12,581 bases of DNA from Deltaproteobacteria bacterium. GTDB taxonomy: Bacteria; Desulfobacterota_D; UBA1144; Nemesobacterales; N074bin48. The notes under the pieces were generated by a model, which worked only from the letters and a program-made list of their open reading frames with translations, did no database searches and was not told where the DNA came from. Position numbers and translations under genes: made by a program. Of this stretch, positions 1 through 7,199 are shown in pieces; positions within the stretch are counted from its first letter, which is position 1, and every line of letters begins with the position of its first letter. The stretch is taken from assembly GCA_004356685.1 (NCBI GenBank), contig SMWS01000028.1:1-12581 (forward strand), in the 5' to 3' direction.

Positions 1-115
1 GATTTTTTTTTCAGATTTTTGATCAGAATCAAGCGATCTGTATCATATTGGTTTTTTCTGTAATAGTTCAAGTGGTGATTGTAGATGCTTAAATGTGGAT
101 TGATAGCAACACAAG

Positions 116-158
116 CCCACAATCAGAGCTAACCCTTTGGTTGTGGGTTTTTATTTTA
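116..158 (+). terminator. Rho-independent terminator (plus strand)
   Basis: A 13-bp stem (116-128 with 135-147, including two G-T wobble pairs) closes a 6-base loop and is followed directly by TTTTTATTTT. The left arm begins CCCACAATCAGAG and the right arm is CTTTGGTTGTGGG. It would end a rightward transcript whose gene must lie mostly left of the window, because I see no ORF, tRNA or other RNA gene in positions 1-115. The T-tract overlaps the stop codon of the integrase remnant on the other strand. Confidence 0.75.
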
Positions 159-411
159 GATCAGTATTAACTAACTTTTCTACCGCATCCTTAAGCGAAT
201 CTTCAAGATGAGCATACCTCACTGTAGTTTTTAAATCTGCATGTCCTAGTATGCGACTAACAGCTACTATATTAGTACCACTCTCAATCATCCTAGTTGC
301 GGATGTATGTCTTAGATCATGAAATCTTAAACCTTTAATATTTACCAAAGCTCTACCAAATATCTGTTTAAATATTATATTAATTTTTGAAATCAATTCG
401 GATATAAACAT
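151..411 (-). pseudogene. Tyrosine recombinase/integrase, C-terminal remnant
   Basis: The 86 codons encode the end of a phage-type tyrosine recombinase catalytic domain. The HxxR box is visible as FHDLRHT (residues about 30-36), followed by LGHADLKTT and the YAH context of the nucleophilic tyrosine near residue 66. Intact enzymes of this family are roughly 300-400 residues long. Here the N-terminal DNA-binding domain and the first catalytic arginine box are absent: the frame stays open upstream only to about 453, where an in-frame TAA closes it, and there is no integrase-like sequence further on. I read it as a 5'-truncated remnant that cannot recombine DNA alone. Its 3' end abuts a terminator hairpin, a common arrangement for an integrase beside its attachment site, but no tRNA or att repeat is seen. 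Confidence 0.8.
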
Positions 412-506
412 ATTTTCTTCAAAACATCTATAAAAAGTACTTGATAATAATTTTTAGAAATTATAAAATCAGCACAACTAAGTTAATTATAGGAGGAATA
501 GTGAAT

Positions 507-1027
507 ATGACTAATTATGGTTGCTTTCTATTGGTTTCCTTTTTATTCCTTTTTGTTTCTCTTAACGAATTAAAAGCTGGTGATATACCTCCTCCTGAGA
601 CAATTGGAGCATGTTGTCTAAACAGTGAACTTGGGATATGTGAAGAACTGAGTTTAGACGAGTGTGTATTATCAGGAGACCTGGGGTTTGGTTGGTCTGA
701 TGAGTTGTCTTGCTAACCTGATACATGTATACCTGATACTCAGGGGAATGAAGACTGCTGCACTGAACACTCCTCAACAGCATGTGAGAATCTTGAATGT
801 TCGCAAACGATTTGTGAAATAGATCCATATTGCTGCATATTTGAATAGGATGATATATATGTGTGGATGAAGCAAATGAGTTATGCGGAGATTTATGTCC
901 TGATATTCCTCAAGGTCCTATAGTTATAGTTCCAACGCTAAATGAATGGGGTCTTATATTTACTGCACTTATAATAGGTATCTATGCCGTAATTAGATTA
1001 AAAACCAAGAAAGGCTCTGAAGCATAA
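507..1027 (+). pseudogene. Decayed secreted cysteine-rich protein with IPTL-CTERM sorting tail
   Basis: AGGAGG at 491-496 precedes GTG 501 and ATG 507; ATG gives a good signal peptide (hydrophobic core, then LKAGD). The mature part starts with a GACCL...CEELSLDEC cysteine repeat, then an EHSS/CxxIDPYCC-type segment, and ends with VPTLNEWG (from 932), a hydrophobic helix and a basic tail. That is the IPTL-CTERM signal, known to mark proteins for sorting at the Gram-negative envelope. The frame is broken three times: TAA at 714-716, TAG at 846-848 where the family usually has Trp (TGG), and an extra TA in the run at 855-859 that shifts the frame by two. Correcting these restores an ORF of about 173 codons to the TAA at 1025-1027, so this is a recently inactivated gene or a site of sequencing error. 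The function of the intact protein is unknown. Confidence 0.8.
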
Positions 1028-1126
1028 TTTAAAACTGTTCTGAAATGTCATGGCATATACAAATATCCATAGATTCTTTTAAAAAAATCTTCAGAAATTG
1101 CGATTTTGCATGTTCTACTAAAAGAG

Positions 1127-2074
1127 CTATTCTAAGCAATTAATCTGAACAAGTTTAGGTTTTATTCCAACGTATTCCGAGTTATATATTAAACTTTTAG
1201 AATCAGGTAGATAGGTGATACTTTCCTGCTGGGGTAGTCTTTTTAATTCGGCAATATTGAAATCCTTATCTTTGATTAATTTGTTAAAAGTATTAGTGTT
1301 GGATTTTGATAAATCTATATTAAATTCATAGGCATTTTGGTATGTTAATATTACAAACTTTATCCCATTAGATGCAATATCAAAAGAAGTTATAATATTA
1401 TCGAAAAATCCTGTAGAAGTTTTATTTATAGATTCAATATTTAATGTTCCAATTAAATCAAGCATAAGTAGGGCAGAAGTAGAGTTTTCCCATTTTTCTC
1501 GTTCTATTTTAAAAAGTTTAGCTGGAAAAGATTTATTTCGTTTATAATTAGCTTCTTTAGTTAGGATATATAAATCTCCATTTGGATGTATAGCTAAAGC
1601 TTCAGCATCATGTGGGTGATCCGGATAAATCAACTTAACTATTTTAATCGGCTTTACATTTGATTTATAATTTTCCTTTTCTTCTATGACTAATATTTTG
1701 ATATGATCTCTGGCTTTGTTGTTATCGCCTATATCACCAATAAAAAGGCAGGTCTTTAAGTAGCATGGGCCAATTGTCATATCTTCAAAATCAGCTTTGG
1801 AAGAATCAAACCCTTTAATTGAAATAGATTTTGTATTACTGCCATCCATATAAGTAGAATAGAAATATGAACCGTTTCCAGAATCGTTTACATGGTATAA
1901 TCTGTTGTTACTTAATTGAGAGACGGCTATACCGCTTGCTTCAGCAATAATTTTATGATCCAAAGTGCCTAACGTTATGGGCTGACCCCAGTTTTTACAA
2001 AGCTGTCCGTATGAATTACTGATTAATAATAGATAAAGAAATAAAGAGGTAGTTATTACTGTTAATATCTTCAT
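1127..2074 (-). CDS. Secreted beta-propeller-like protein of unknown function
   Basis: The product has 315 residues. A signal peptide (residues 1-23, SNSYG before Q24) sends it to the periplasm or outside. The body resembles an uncharacterised family of secreted six-bladed-propeller-like proteins: ASGIAVS, then YHVNDSGNG, KADFEDMTIGPC, CLFIGDIGDN and DAEALAIHPNGDLYILTKE. The repeated acidic and glycine positions suggest metal-binding loops in a propeller, which is inference. Cysteines lie at residue 26, in the GPCYLKTC pair and three residues from the C-terminus, so disulfides are plausible, one perhaps joining the two ends. No catalytic residues can be named. There is no clear Shine-Dalgarno sequence before the ATG. 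The gene converges on the broken IPTL-CTERM gene 99 bp away and is very AT-rich, which fits an accessory location. Confidence 0.7.
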   Translation of the reverse strand: MKILTVITTSLFLYLLLISNSYGQLCKNWGQPITLGTLDHKIIAEASGIAVSQLSNNRLYHVNDSGNGSYFYSTYMDGSNTKSISIKGFDSSKADFEDMTIGPCYLKTCLFIGDIGDNNKARDHIKILVIEEKENYKSNVKPIKIVKLIYPDHPHDAEALAIHPNGDLYILTKEANYKRNKSFPAKLFKIEREKWENSTSALLMLDLIGTLNIESINKTSTGFFDNIITSFDIASNGIKFVILTYQNAYEFNIDLSKSNTNTFNKLIKDKDFNIAELKRLPQQESITYLPDSKSLIYNSEYVGIKPKLVQINCLE

Positions 2075-2279
2075 AAAGATGCGTTTGTAATATAAAATAA
2101 CTGATTTTACATTATTTGATAATCAGATTTAATCATTTTTTAACCTCTGACCACACACATTTAGACAAATATTATCAGATGCTTTCAATATTTCTAATTT
2201 CTATCAATTTGATATTACCAAAGACATCAAAACAATTTTCATATAACACAGGAGACTTGAGTCTAATAGATTTTCTTTT

Positions 2280-2297
2280 GATAATCATTATAATGAT
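2280..2297. promoter_or_regulatory. Palindromic operator candidate overlapping a -10 box
   Basis: ATCATTATAATGAT at 2284-2297 is a perfect 14-bp palindrome. Its centre includes TATAAT (2289-2294), a consensus -10 hexamer 32 bp before the PilZ gene start. Together with the preceding bases it reads GATAATCATTAT (2280-2291), matching the right-hand part of the classical 19-bp Fur box, although the left hexamer does not match (about 14 of 19 overall). No good -35 box is placed at 16-18 bp. A repressor bound here would cover the promoter; the regulator is unknown and Fur is only a suggestion. Confidence 0.35.
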
Positions 2298-2326
2298 ATG
2301 TTTTATTTAAATAATATAGGTAAGTT

Positions 2327-2647
2327 ATGTCAAAAAAAGATAAAAGAGTATATCCGAGGATAGACATTAAAGAAAAATTAAAGTTCGGGGAGGATACGCC
2401 GATACATGATGGATATTCCCGCAATCTTTCGCCTGATGGAATGTCCATTTCTGCAGAAAAAGGGTTACCTACCAATTCCAATATAACAATAAAGATAAAT
2501 CGTGCAACAGGAGACCCCATTGATGTAGAAGGTAAGGTTATTTGGGTGTCTAACCCTCCTGGAATGCATACATTGATGGGAGTTAAATTTACAAATTCCA
2601 GCGAAGAATTGCTTAGGTTATACAAATCCAGATCAAGATACAAATAA
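2327..2647 (+). CDS. Single-domain PilZ protein (putative c-di-GMP receptor)
   Basis: The 106-residue protein is essentially one PilZ domain. The RxxxR motif is present as RVYPR (residues 7-11) and the second c-di-GMP contact motif (D/N)xSxxG as NLSPDG (33-38), so the residues known to hold cyclic di-GMP are intact. The rest fits the family's beta-barrel, ending in GVKFTN. It has no signal peptide, membrane segment or attached output domain, so it probably acts in the cytoplasm by binding a partner; motility or exopolysaccharide control is usual for PilZ proteins, but nothing nearby identifies the target. The Shine-Dalgarno sequence is weak (AGG at 2318-2320). A palindrome with a -10-like core lies just upstream. 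The symporter gene follows 192 bp later with its own promoter, so the two are probably not one operon. Confidence 0.88.
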   Translation: MSKKDKRVYPRIDIKEKLKFGEDTPIHDGYSRNLSPDGMSISAEKGLPTNSNITIKINRATGDPIDVEGKVIWVSNPPGMHTLMGVKFTNSSEELLRLYKSRSRYK

Positions 2648-2777
2648 TCATCTGGTTTTCGAGGCATTACTATAAATTGCTTAGGCTGTATTTACAGACA
2701 AACTCAGTTTTTAAAATACCGCTTTAATTTTGAACTCTTTACTACATATTTATATTCAAGCTTTTAAAAAACTTTAG

Positions 2778-2807
2778 TTGAATCTTTATTTAAATTCTTG
2801 TTATAAT
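2778..2807 (+). promoter_or_regulatory. Sigma70-type promoter for the symporter gene
   Basis: TTGAAT (2778-2783) and a perfect TATAAT (2802-2807) are separated by 18 bp. Transcription would start near 2814 and leave a leader of about 26 bases before the ATG at 2840, with AAAGAG (2827-2832) as a weak ribosome binding site. The match comes from consensus comparison only. Confidence 0.5.
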
Positions 2808-2839
2808 CAATCCAATTTTATTATTTAAAGAGCTAATAT

Positions 2840-4192
2840 ATGCAAAATCAGATTTTAGCAGTATTGAATCAAATCAGTAGTTATGTGTGGGGATTGCCCT
2901 TAATAGTATTACTCCTTGGAACCGGCATATATCTGACCATTATTTTAAGAGGTATTCAGTTTAGAGCACTTATACCATCTTTGCTATTAGCTTTTACCAA
3001 AGGAAAAGAGGATGAACAATCAGAAGGTGACATTTCTCATTTCCAGGCTTTAATGACGGCTCTCTCTGCAACCGTAGGTGTTGGAAATATAGCTGGTGTT
3101 GCTACCGCTATTGCTCTTGGAGGACCCGGAGCGCTTTTTTGGATGTGGATTACAGGACTAGTTGGAATGGCAACTAAATACTCTGAAGCTGTCTTGGCAA
3201 TAAAATACAGGGAAAAGGACAAATTTGGAAATATGAGCGGCGGGCCGATGTACTATATTTCCAAGGGATTAGGGATAAAATGGCTTGGTTATTTATTTGC
3301 ATTATTTGCCTCTGTTGCCGCGTTTGGAATTGGCAATATGGTTCAGTCTAACTCTGTTGCACATGCACTTGAATCTGCTTTTGGAGTATCTCCATGGATA
3401 ACAGGCATAGTCCTCAGTGTAGCAACAGGTTTAGTGATTATAGGCGGAATTAAGAGTATAGCAAAAGTAACGAGTGCTATTGTCCCATTTATGATAATTC
3501 TGTATTTGATAGGAGCTTCTATTTCTCTATTTATTAATTTTGAACATATTCCACATGCTTTTTACCTTATTTTTCATCATGCATTTACACCTACTGCTGC
3601 TTCTGGCGGATTTGCCGGAGCATTAATTCAGCAAACCCTGAGGATGGGCGTAGCCAGGGGAATTTTTTCAAATGAATCAGGTCTTGGTAGCTCGCCAATA
3701 GCTGCTGCTGCAGCAAAAACTGCAAATCCTGTCAGGCAGGCACTTGTATCAATGAGCCAGACTTTTATCGATACTATAGTTGTTTGTACATTTACCGGGT
3801 TAGTAATTATTTCATCCGGGCATTGGTCAAGCGGTGAAACCGGCGCTGCTCTTACAGCTCACGCATTTGAAATAAGTGTACCGAATAATTTGGGAGCTGA
3901 CTTGGTATCTGTATGCCTGGCGTTTTTTGCATATTCGACACTCTTGGGATGGAGTTATTATGGAGAGAAATCAATAGTATATATTCTAAAAGAGAGGGCA
4001 GTAGTACCCTATAGATTAGTTTTTGCTGCTATTGTGTTAGTTGGCGCGGTTATACAACTCGATATAGTCTGGGCTTTTGCAGATATAATGAACGGGCTTA
4101 TGGCATTTCCAAACTTGGTTGGCTTGCTACTGCTATCGAGGGTTGTTGTTGAGGAAACAAAGCGTTATCTGCCAGCAGAGCTGAAAAGGTAA
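2840..4192 (+). CDS. Sodium:alanine/glycine symporter, AGCS family
   Basis: The product is 450 residues, the usual length for the alanine-or-glycine:cation symporter family, which couples uptake of small neutral amino acids to Na+ (sometimes H+) entry across the inner membrane. About ten or eleven hydrophobic segments can be counted. Family marks include SHFQALMTAL followed by VGNIAGVATAIALGGPGA (residues 67-98), WMWITGLVGMATKYSEA (101-117), SGGPMYYI (133-140) and FSNESGLGSSP in the middle of the protein. The exact substrate cannot be read from sequence; alanine or glycine is the family norm. A consensus promoter sits just upstream and the gene appears monocistronic. It converges on the RskA-type gene with only 7 bp between stop codons, leaving no room for a separate terminator. 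Confidence 0.93.
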   Translation: MQNQILAVLNQISSYVWGLPLIVLLLGTGIYLTIILRGIQFRALIPSLLLAFTKGKEDEQSEGDISHFQALMTALSATVGVGNIAGVATAIALGGPGALFWMWITGLVGMATKYSEAVLAIKYREKDKFGNMSGGPMYYISKGLGIKWLGYLFALFASVAAFGIGNMVQSNSVAHALESAFGVSPWITGIVLSVATGLVIIGGIKSIAKVTSAIVPFMIILYLIGASISLFINFEHIPHAFYLIFHHAFTPTAASGGFAGALIQQTLRMGVARGIFSNESGLGSSPIAAAAAKTANPVRQALVSMSQTFIDTIVVCTFTGLVIISSGHWSSGETGAALTAHAFEISVPNNLGADLVSVCLAFFAYSTLLGWSYYGEKSIVYILKERAVVPYRLVFAAIVLVGAVIQLDIVWAFADIMNGLMAFPNLVGLLLLSRVVVEETKRYLPAELKR

Positions 4193-4199
4193 AGAACTT

Positions 4200-4847
4200 T
4201 CATAAACTTCCAAGCAAATACATGTCCCCGGTTGGTTCAGGGCTTCCACTTCCAAGTTCTTTAGTTACTATGAATCGCTTAACCCTTTGAGGGTTGGGAA
4301 CATACTCTATTTTCATAATAGCGTTTCCATTATCATCCGTACCAAAAGTTCCTATGCTCGTGGGATTGATTTTAAACACAGCCCAGAGTTGATACGTATA
4401 ACCTTTAGGGAGTATATCAAGGTCGTTTGCTATAAGTACTGCCTTTTTATTTGGTTTGTCTAAAAAGATTTTTCCCTGAACTACTAAATTATTTTGGTAA
4501 TTTTTGAGAGTTACAGAAGTTAAGTTTGTGGTTTGCAGAAATTCTAAAATATCATATTGATTTAGTACAATTTCATTTAGATTAGTTAGCAGCAGCTCGC
4601 TTTTATAAATCTGATTTTGCAGAGATGCTATCTCTTCTTTTTGGCTGATAATACTTCCGTTCAATAAAACATGGTTGAAGTTCTTTTTATGAAGCTTTTT
4701 CCATAATGAAACAGATGTATAAATTGAAAGTATTAGTATCGCTAATAAAAATGCTCTTAGCACTGTAGAAAATACTTTTTTATTATTGTTTTGTAAAAAT
4801 GATAACAATTTAGAGATTTGATCTTTAGTTGGAATATTATCGGACAT
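4200..4847 (-). CDS. RskA-type membrane protein lacking a sigma-binding domain
   Basis: The 215-residue product has a short cytoplasmic N-terminus, one membrane helix (residues about 29-49), a likely coiled coil (about 66-96) and a C-terminal extracytoplasmic domain of the anti-sigma-K (RskA) type. Diagnostic stretches are LPKGYTYQLWAV (147-158), IGTFGTDDNGN and GSGSPEPTGDMYLLG (199-213). In classical RskA proteins this domain follows a cytoplasmic anti-sigma domain, often with a HxxxCxxC zinc motif. Here the roughly 28 cytoplasmic residues contain neither, and no ECF sigma-factor gene lies nearby, so a real anti-sigma role is doubtful. It could be a sensor or envelope protein reusing the fold. 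The 138-bp upstream gap holds TATCAT-TTAT-ATGATA (4891-4906), a small inverted repeat. The gene probably has its own promoter there, but I cannot place one firmly. Confidence 0.72.
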   Translation of the reverse strand: MSDNIPTKDQISKLLSFLQNNNKKVFSTVLRAFLLAILILSIYTSVSLWKKLHKKNFNHVLLNGSIISQKEEIASLQNQIYKSELLLTNLNEIVLNQYDILEFLQTTNLTSVTLKNYQNNLVVQGKIFLDKPNKKAVLIANDLDILPKGYTYQLWAVFKINPTSIGTFGTDDNGNAIMKIEYVPNPQRVKRFIVTKELGSGSPEPTGDMYLLGSL

Positions 4848-4985
4848 TTTAATTAATTTTATGAATTAAACACTTTTTCGGTAATAATAATATCATTTAT
4901 ATGATAAAGTTGAAGTATTAAATTAAGCTATAAATATAATGATTACAGTAAATTATATAGGATATCTAAATGCCAATATGAAGGA

Positions 4986-6323
4986 TTATTTATCTTTGTC
5001 AGAATCTGAATTTTCTTTTAAAGCTTCTGCAAATTGTTTTGTAACCCATTTTTTGATATGAATTTGAGTGGCTCTTCCAAGGATTTTTCTCATTTTAGAA
5101 AGAGGTATAACCGCTTTTGCAGCTGACCTGTGCCCACCTGCACTGCCAAAATCCTGAAACATTTCTCTTACAAGCCTTCCGGCACTCTTAATATATCCTA
5201 CGTTTCTAACGGATATTATAAGATGAGAGTTGCCCAATATTCCAAAAGCTACAGACCATTCAACACCTTTGACCTGCATGCCTAGATCCGCCATTTTTGG
5301 TATTAGGTATTCCCTTTTTACTCTTCCCAGATTTACAAAAAAAACATTATTTGATATCCAATGATCAGCAAGTGCCTGCCCAAAACATTTAACCTCTGCA
5401 GGAGGAATCTCGGCTCTTTCGATTCTTCTCAAAAGCCCAAGGTTTGCATTTGGATACAAATAAGTGAAAGCCTCGATATCGTCTGGATTTGCATCGCGGT
5501 TTAGTGATACTGTATCGGTCTTTATTCCATAAAGAAGAGCCGTTGCAAGCCTCTCAGAGATATCTACCTGGGCTGCTCTTAGATATTTAGTAAGAATTGT
5601 AGAGGTTGCCCCTTCTTCTGTTTTAATCTCTGAAAAGTTAACATCATAATTTGCTACCTGTGGGTGATGATCAATTACCGAGCCTACTTTTATTTTGGAT
5701 AGGATATTCCCAAAAAAAGGCGGTTGAACGTCTACCATTGCAATAGAATCAAACTCCGATAAATTTTCGGGTTTGAGATTTTCCAGCTCAATTTCTAAAA
5801 AGTCAATCATTGCCACATTTTCAGGTCTCGAAATCTTTTCACCAAAATGACCGATGATTGCTGTTTGACGATTTCTTTTTAGGAGTACTCTCAGTGCTAA
5901 AGCGCTTGCAATAGAATCAGGATCGGGATGATCATGAACTAGAATCAGTAGTTTTTTAGCTTCAATATGTGTTTTTCTAAGTTGCCCAACCCTAAGTTCA
6001 GTTCTTGCAAGCATCTCTTCTCTTGCAAGCTCATTTGTAAGAATGGAATGGAATGGAACAAATCTAACATTGGGATATGATTCTTCTGGTTTATCTCCAT
6101 TGCTTACAATAATAGGAGTCTGCGGGTAATGAATGGTTAAATCGCCTGAGATACTTTCGTTAAAGCAGTTCTTTTCGATCACAATAATAGAGAAGTTGCC
6201 AGTTTGATTTAAAGCTTCTTCTAAAGAACTTACCCATATTACTTCGCCTCTTTTTGAATATAAACCCATTAAAACAGAGTCAAATTCACCAATAAAAAGA
6301 TATCTTGCAAGTTCTTGCTGCAT
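4986..6323 (-). CDS. DHH/DHHA1-family phosphoesterase
   Basis: Residues about 120-410 form a DHH-DHHA1 phosphoesterase, a family that hydrolyses phosphodiester or phosphoanhydride bonds with Mn2+ (NrnA-type nanoRNases, cyclic dinucleotide hydrolases, pyrophosphatases). With the ATG at 6323 as residue 1, the metal ligands are visible: HDHPDPD (130-136), MVDV with Asp198, DHH (218-220), KTDT with Asp270, and the substrate-binding GGHRSAA (396-402). The first 115 residues form a separate alpha/beta domain (RYLFIGEFDSV, FSIIVIEKN) that looks receiver-like or nucleotide-binding but lacks identifying residues. It has no membrane segment, so it is cytoplasmic, unlike GdpP. The substrate is unknown. 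It starts 23 bp after trpA stops and is likely cotranscribed with the trp genes. A TTG at 6338 could add five residues; ATG is preferred. Confidence 0.88.
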   Translation of the reverse strand: MQQELARYLFIGEFDSVLMGLYSKRGEVIWVSSLEEALNQTGNFSIIVIEKNCFNESISGDLTIHYPQTPIIVSNGDKPEESYPNVRFVPFHSILTNELAREEMLARTELRVGQLRKTHIEAKKLLILVHDHPDPDSIASALALRVLLKRNRQTAIIGHFGEKISRPENVAMIDFLEIELENLKPENLSEFDSIAMVDVQPPFFGNILSKIKVGSVIDHHPQVANYDVNFSEIKTEEGATSTILTKYLRAAQVDISERLATALLYGIKTDTVSLNRDANPDDIEAFTYLYPNANLGLLRRIERAEIPPAEVKCFGQALADHWISNNVFFVNLGRVKREYLIPKMADLGMQVKGVEWSVAFGILGNSHLIISVRNVGYIKSAGRLVREMFQDFGSAGGHRSAAKAVIPLSKMRKILGRATQIHIKKWVTKQFAEALKENSDSDKDK

Positions 6324-6346
6324 AATTTTTAGAGTCAAAAGTTGTA

Positions 6347-7147
6347 TTAAACCCGGTAACAGGCTTTACTGAGTTGTTTAGTGAAATCCCCCATCTCTTT
6401 TAAAACAGTATCTATATTATTACCATTTTTTTCAATAATCCTAACAAGAGCGCTGCCTACTATAACTGCATCAGCAATATTTGATATTTCTTCGGCTTGT
6501 TTGGAGCTCGATACACCGAATCCAATTCCTATTGGCAGGTCGGAATACTTCCTGATTTCAGATATTAGGGGCTGTAAAGAATAATTCATATTTGGCCTCT
6601 GCCCTGTAACTCCAGTTACCGAAACTAGGTAAATAAAACCCGAACAATTTTTTGATACAAGTTTAATACGATCTGAAGTGCTTGTTGGCGCTAATAGAAA
6701 TACTAAATCTAAGTTTTCTTTATTAAGAGATCTTTTAAATTCATATGATTCTTCAGGGGGTAGATCTACAACCAAAACGCCATCAACCCCTGCTTTTTTT
6801 GCATCTTTTGCAAACCTATCAAGCCCGTAAATAAAAAAAGGATTGTAATAGCCAAATAAAATAATAGGGATTTGCGTTTGCTTTCTTATTGCTTTTACTA
6901 GTTTAAGTATTTTAGTAAGGGTTGCACCGCTTTTTATAGCTCTTTCCGAGGCAAGCTGTATCGCAGGCCCGTCAGCCATAGGATCAGAAAAGGGAATTCC
7001 AAGTTCTATAATATCTGCTCCACTGCTTTCGAGCTTTAGGACAATATCTTTAGTATCTTTCAGGCTTGGATCTCCTGCAGTTATAAATGTAACTAAAGCA
7101 GCTTTTTTCTTTTCGTTCAGCTCATTAAATTTTGATTTGATTCGCAT
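6347..7147 (-). CDS. trpA: Tryptophan synthase alpha subunit
   Basis: TrpA cleaves indole-3-glycerol phosphate to indole and glyceraldehyde 3-phosphate; indole is channelled to TrpB in the alpha2-beta2 complex in the cytoplasm. Catalytic Glu48 (DIIELGIPFSDP) and Asp59 (MADGP) match Glu49 and Asp60 of the E. coli enzyme. FITAGDPS near the start, YLVSVTGVTGQR and the phosphate-binding GFGVSS and VGSALV segments are all present. The ATG at 7147 gives 266 residues, the usual length, and begins MRIKSKF as in other TrpA proteins; a TTG at 7171 would add eight unusual residues. No clear Shine-Dalgarno sequence precedes either start. The gene is separated from trpB by 146 bp rather than the short gap or overlap common for trpBA, and the gap contains a direct repeat. 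Confidence 0.96.
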   Translation of the reverse strand: MRIKSKFNELNEKKKAALVTFITAGDPSLKDTKDIVLKLESSGADIIELGIPFSDPMADGPAIQLASERAIKSGATLTKILKLVKAIRKQTQIPIILFGYYNPFFIYGLDRFAKDAKKAGVDGVLVVDLPPEESYEFKRSLNKENLDLVFLLAPTSTSDRIKLVSKNCSGFIYLVSVTGVTGQRPNMNYSLQPLISEIRKYSDLPIGIGFGVSSSKQAEEISNIADAVIVGSALVRIIEKNGNNIDTVLKEMGDFTKQLSKACYRV

Positions 7148-7165
7148 TATTGAATGTTTATTTAG

Positions 7166-7199
7166 AGGCAAAAAGATTCTTGAAATTTAGGCAAAAAGA
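7166..7199. repeat. Two-copy 11-bp direct repeat upstream of trpA
   Basis: AGGCAAAAAGA occurs at 7166-7176 and again at 7189-7199, a period of 23 bp (about two DNA turns), each copy shortly after TTTAG. The second copy also forms a small hairpin, GGCA...TGCC (7190-7204). A near-perfect palindrome, AGTTATTGATAACT, follows at 7219-7232. Together they fill much of the long trpB-trpA gap. Possible roles are a regulatory site, an RNA processing site or simple AT-rich chance; I cannot decide. Confidence 0.45.

Noticed and set aside
1..115. A tRNA or tmRNA end as integrase attachment target
   Set aside because: I could not find a T-loop, acceptor stem or CCA end on either strand in this stretch; the terminator probably serves a gene outside the window.
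562..828. A minus-strand frame opposite the IPTL-CTERM gene
   Set aside because: The plus strand has a signal peptide, cysteine repeats and a sorting tail once its lesions are corrected; the opposite frame has nothing recognisable.
714..848. Stop-codon readthrough or an altered genetic code in the IPTL-CTERM gene
   Set aside because: TAA, TAG and TGA all serve as normal stops in intact neighbouring genes, and a 2-bp frame shift is also present, so decay or error is simpler.
2116..2310. A 64-codon plus-strand frame starting with TTG
   Set aside because: It is AT-rich low-complexity hydrophobic translation without a ribosome binding site, and it overlaps the palindromic promoter region of the PilZ gene.
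2263..2667. A 134-codon minus-strand frame opposite the PilZ gene
   Set aside because: The PilZ frame carries both ligand-binding motifs, while this frame has no family signal.
4891..4906. Inverted repeat TATCAT-TTAT-ATGATA upstream of the RskA-type gene as an operator
   Set aside because: Arms are only 6 bp in very AT-rich DNA and no firm promoter could be placed around it; it is mentioned only in the gene entry.
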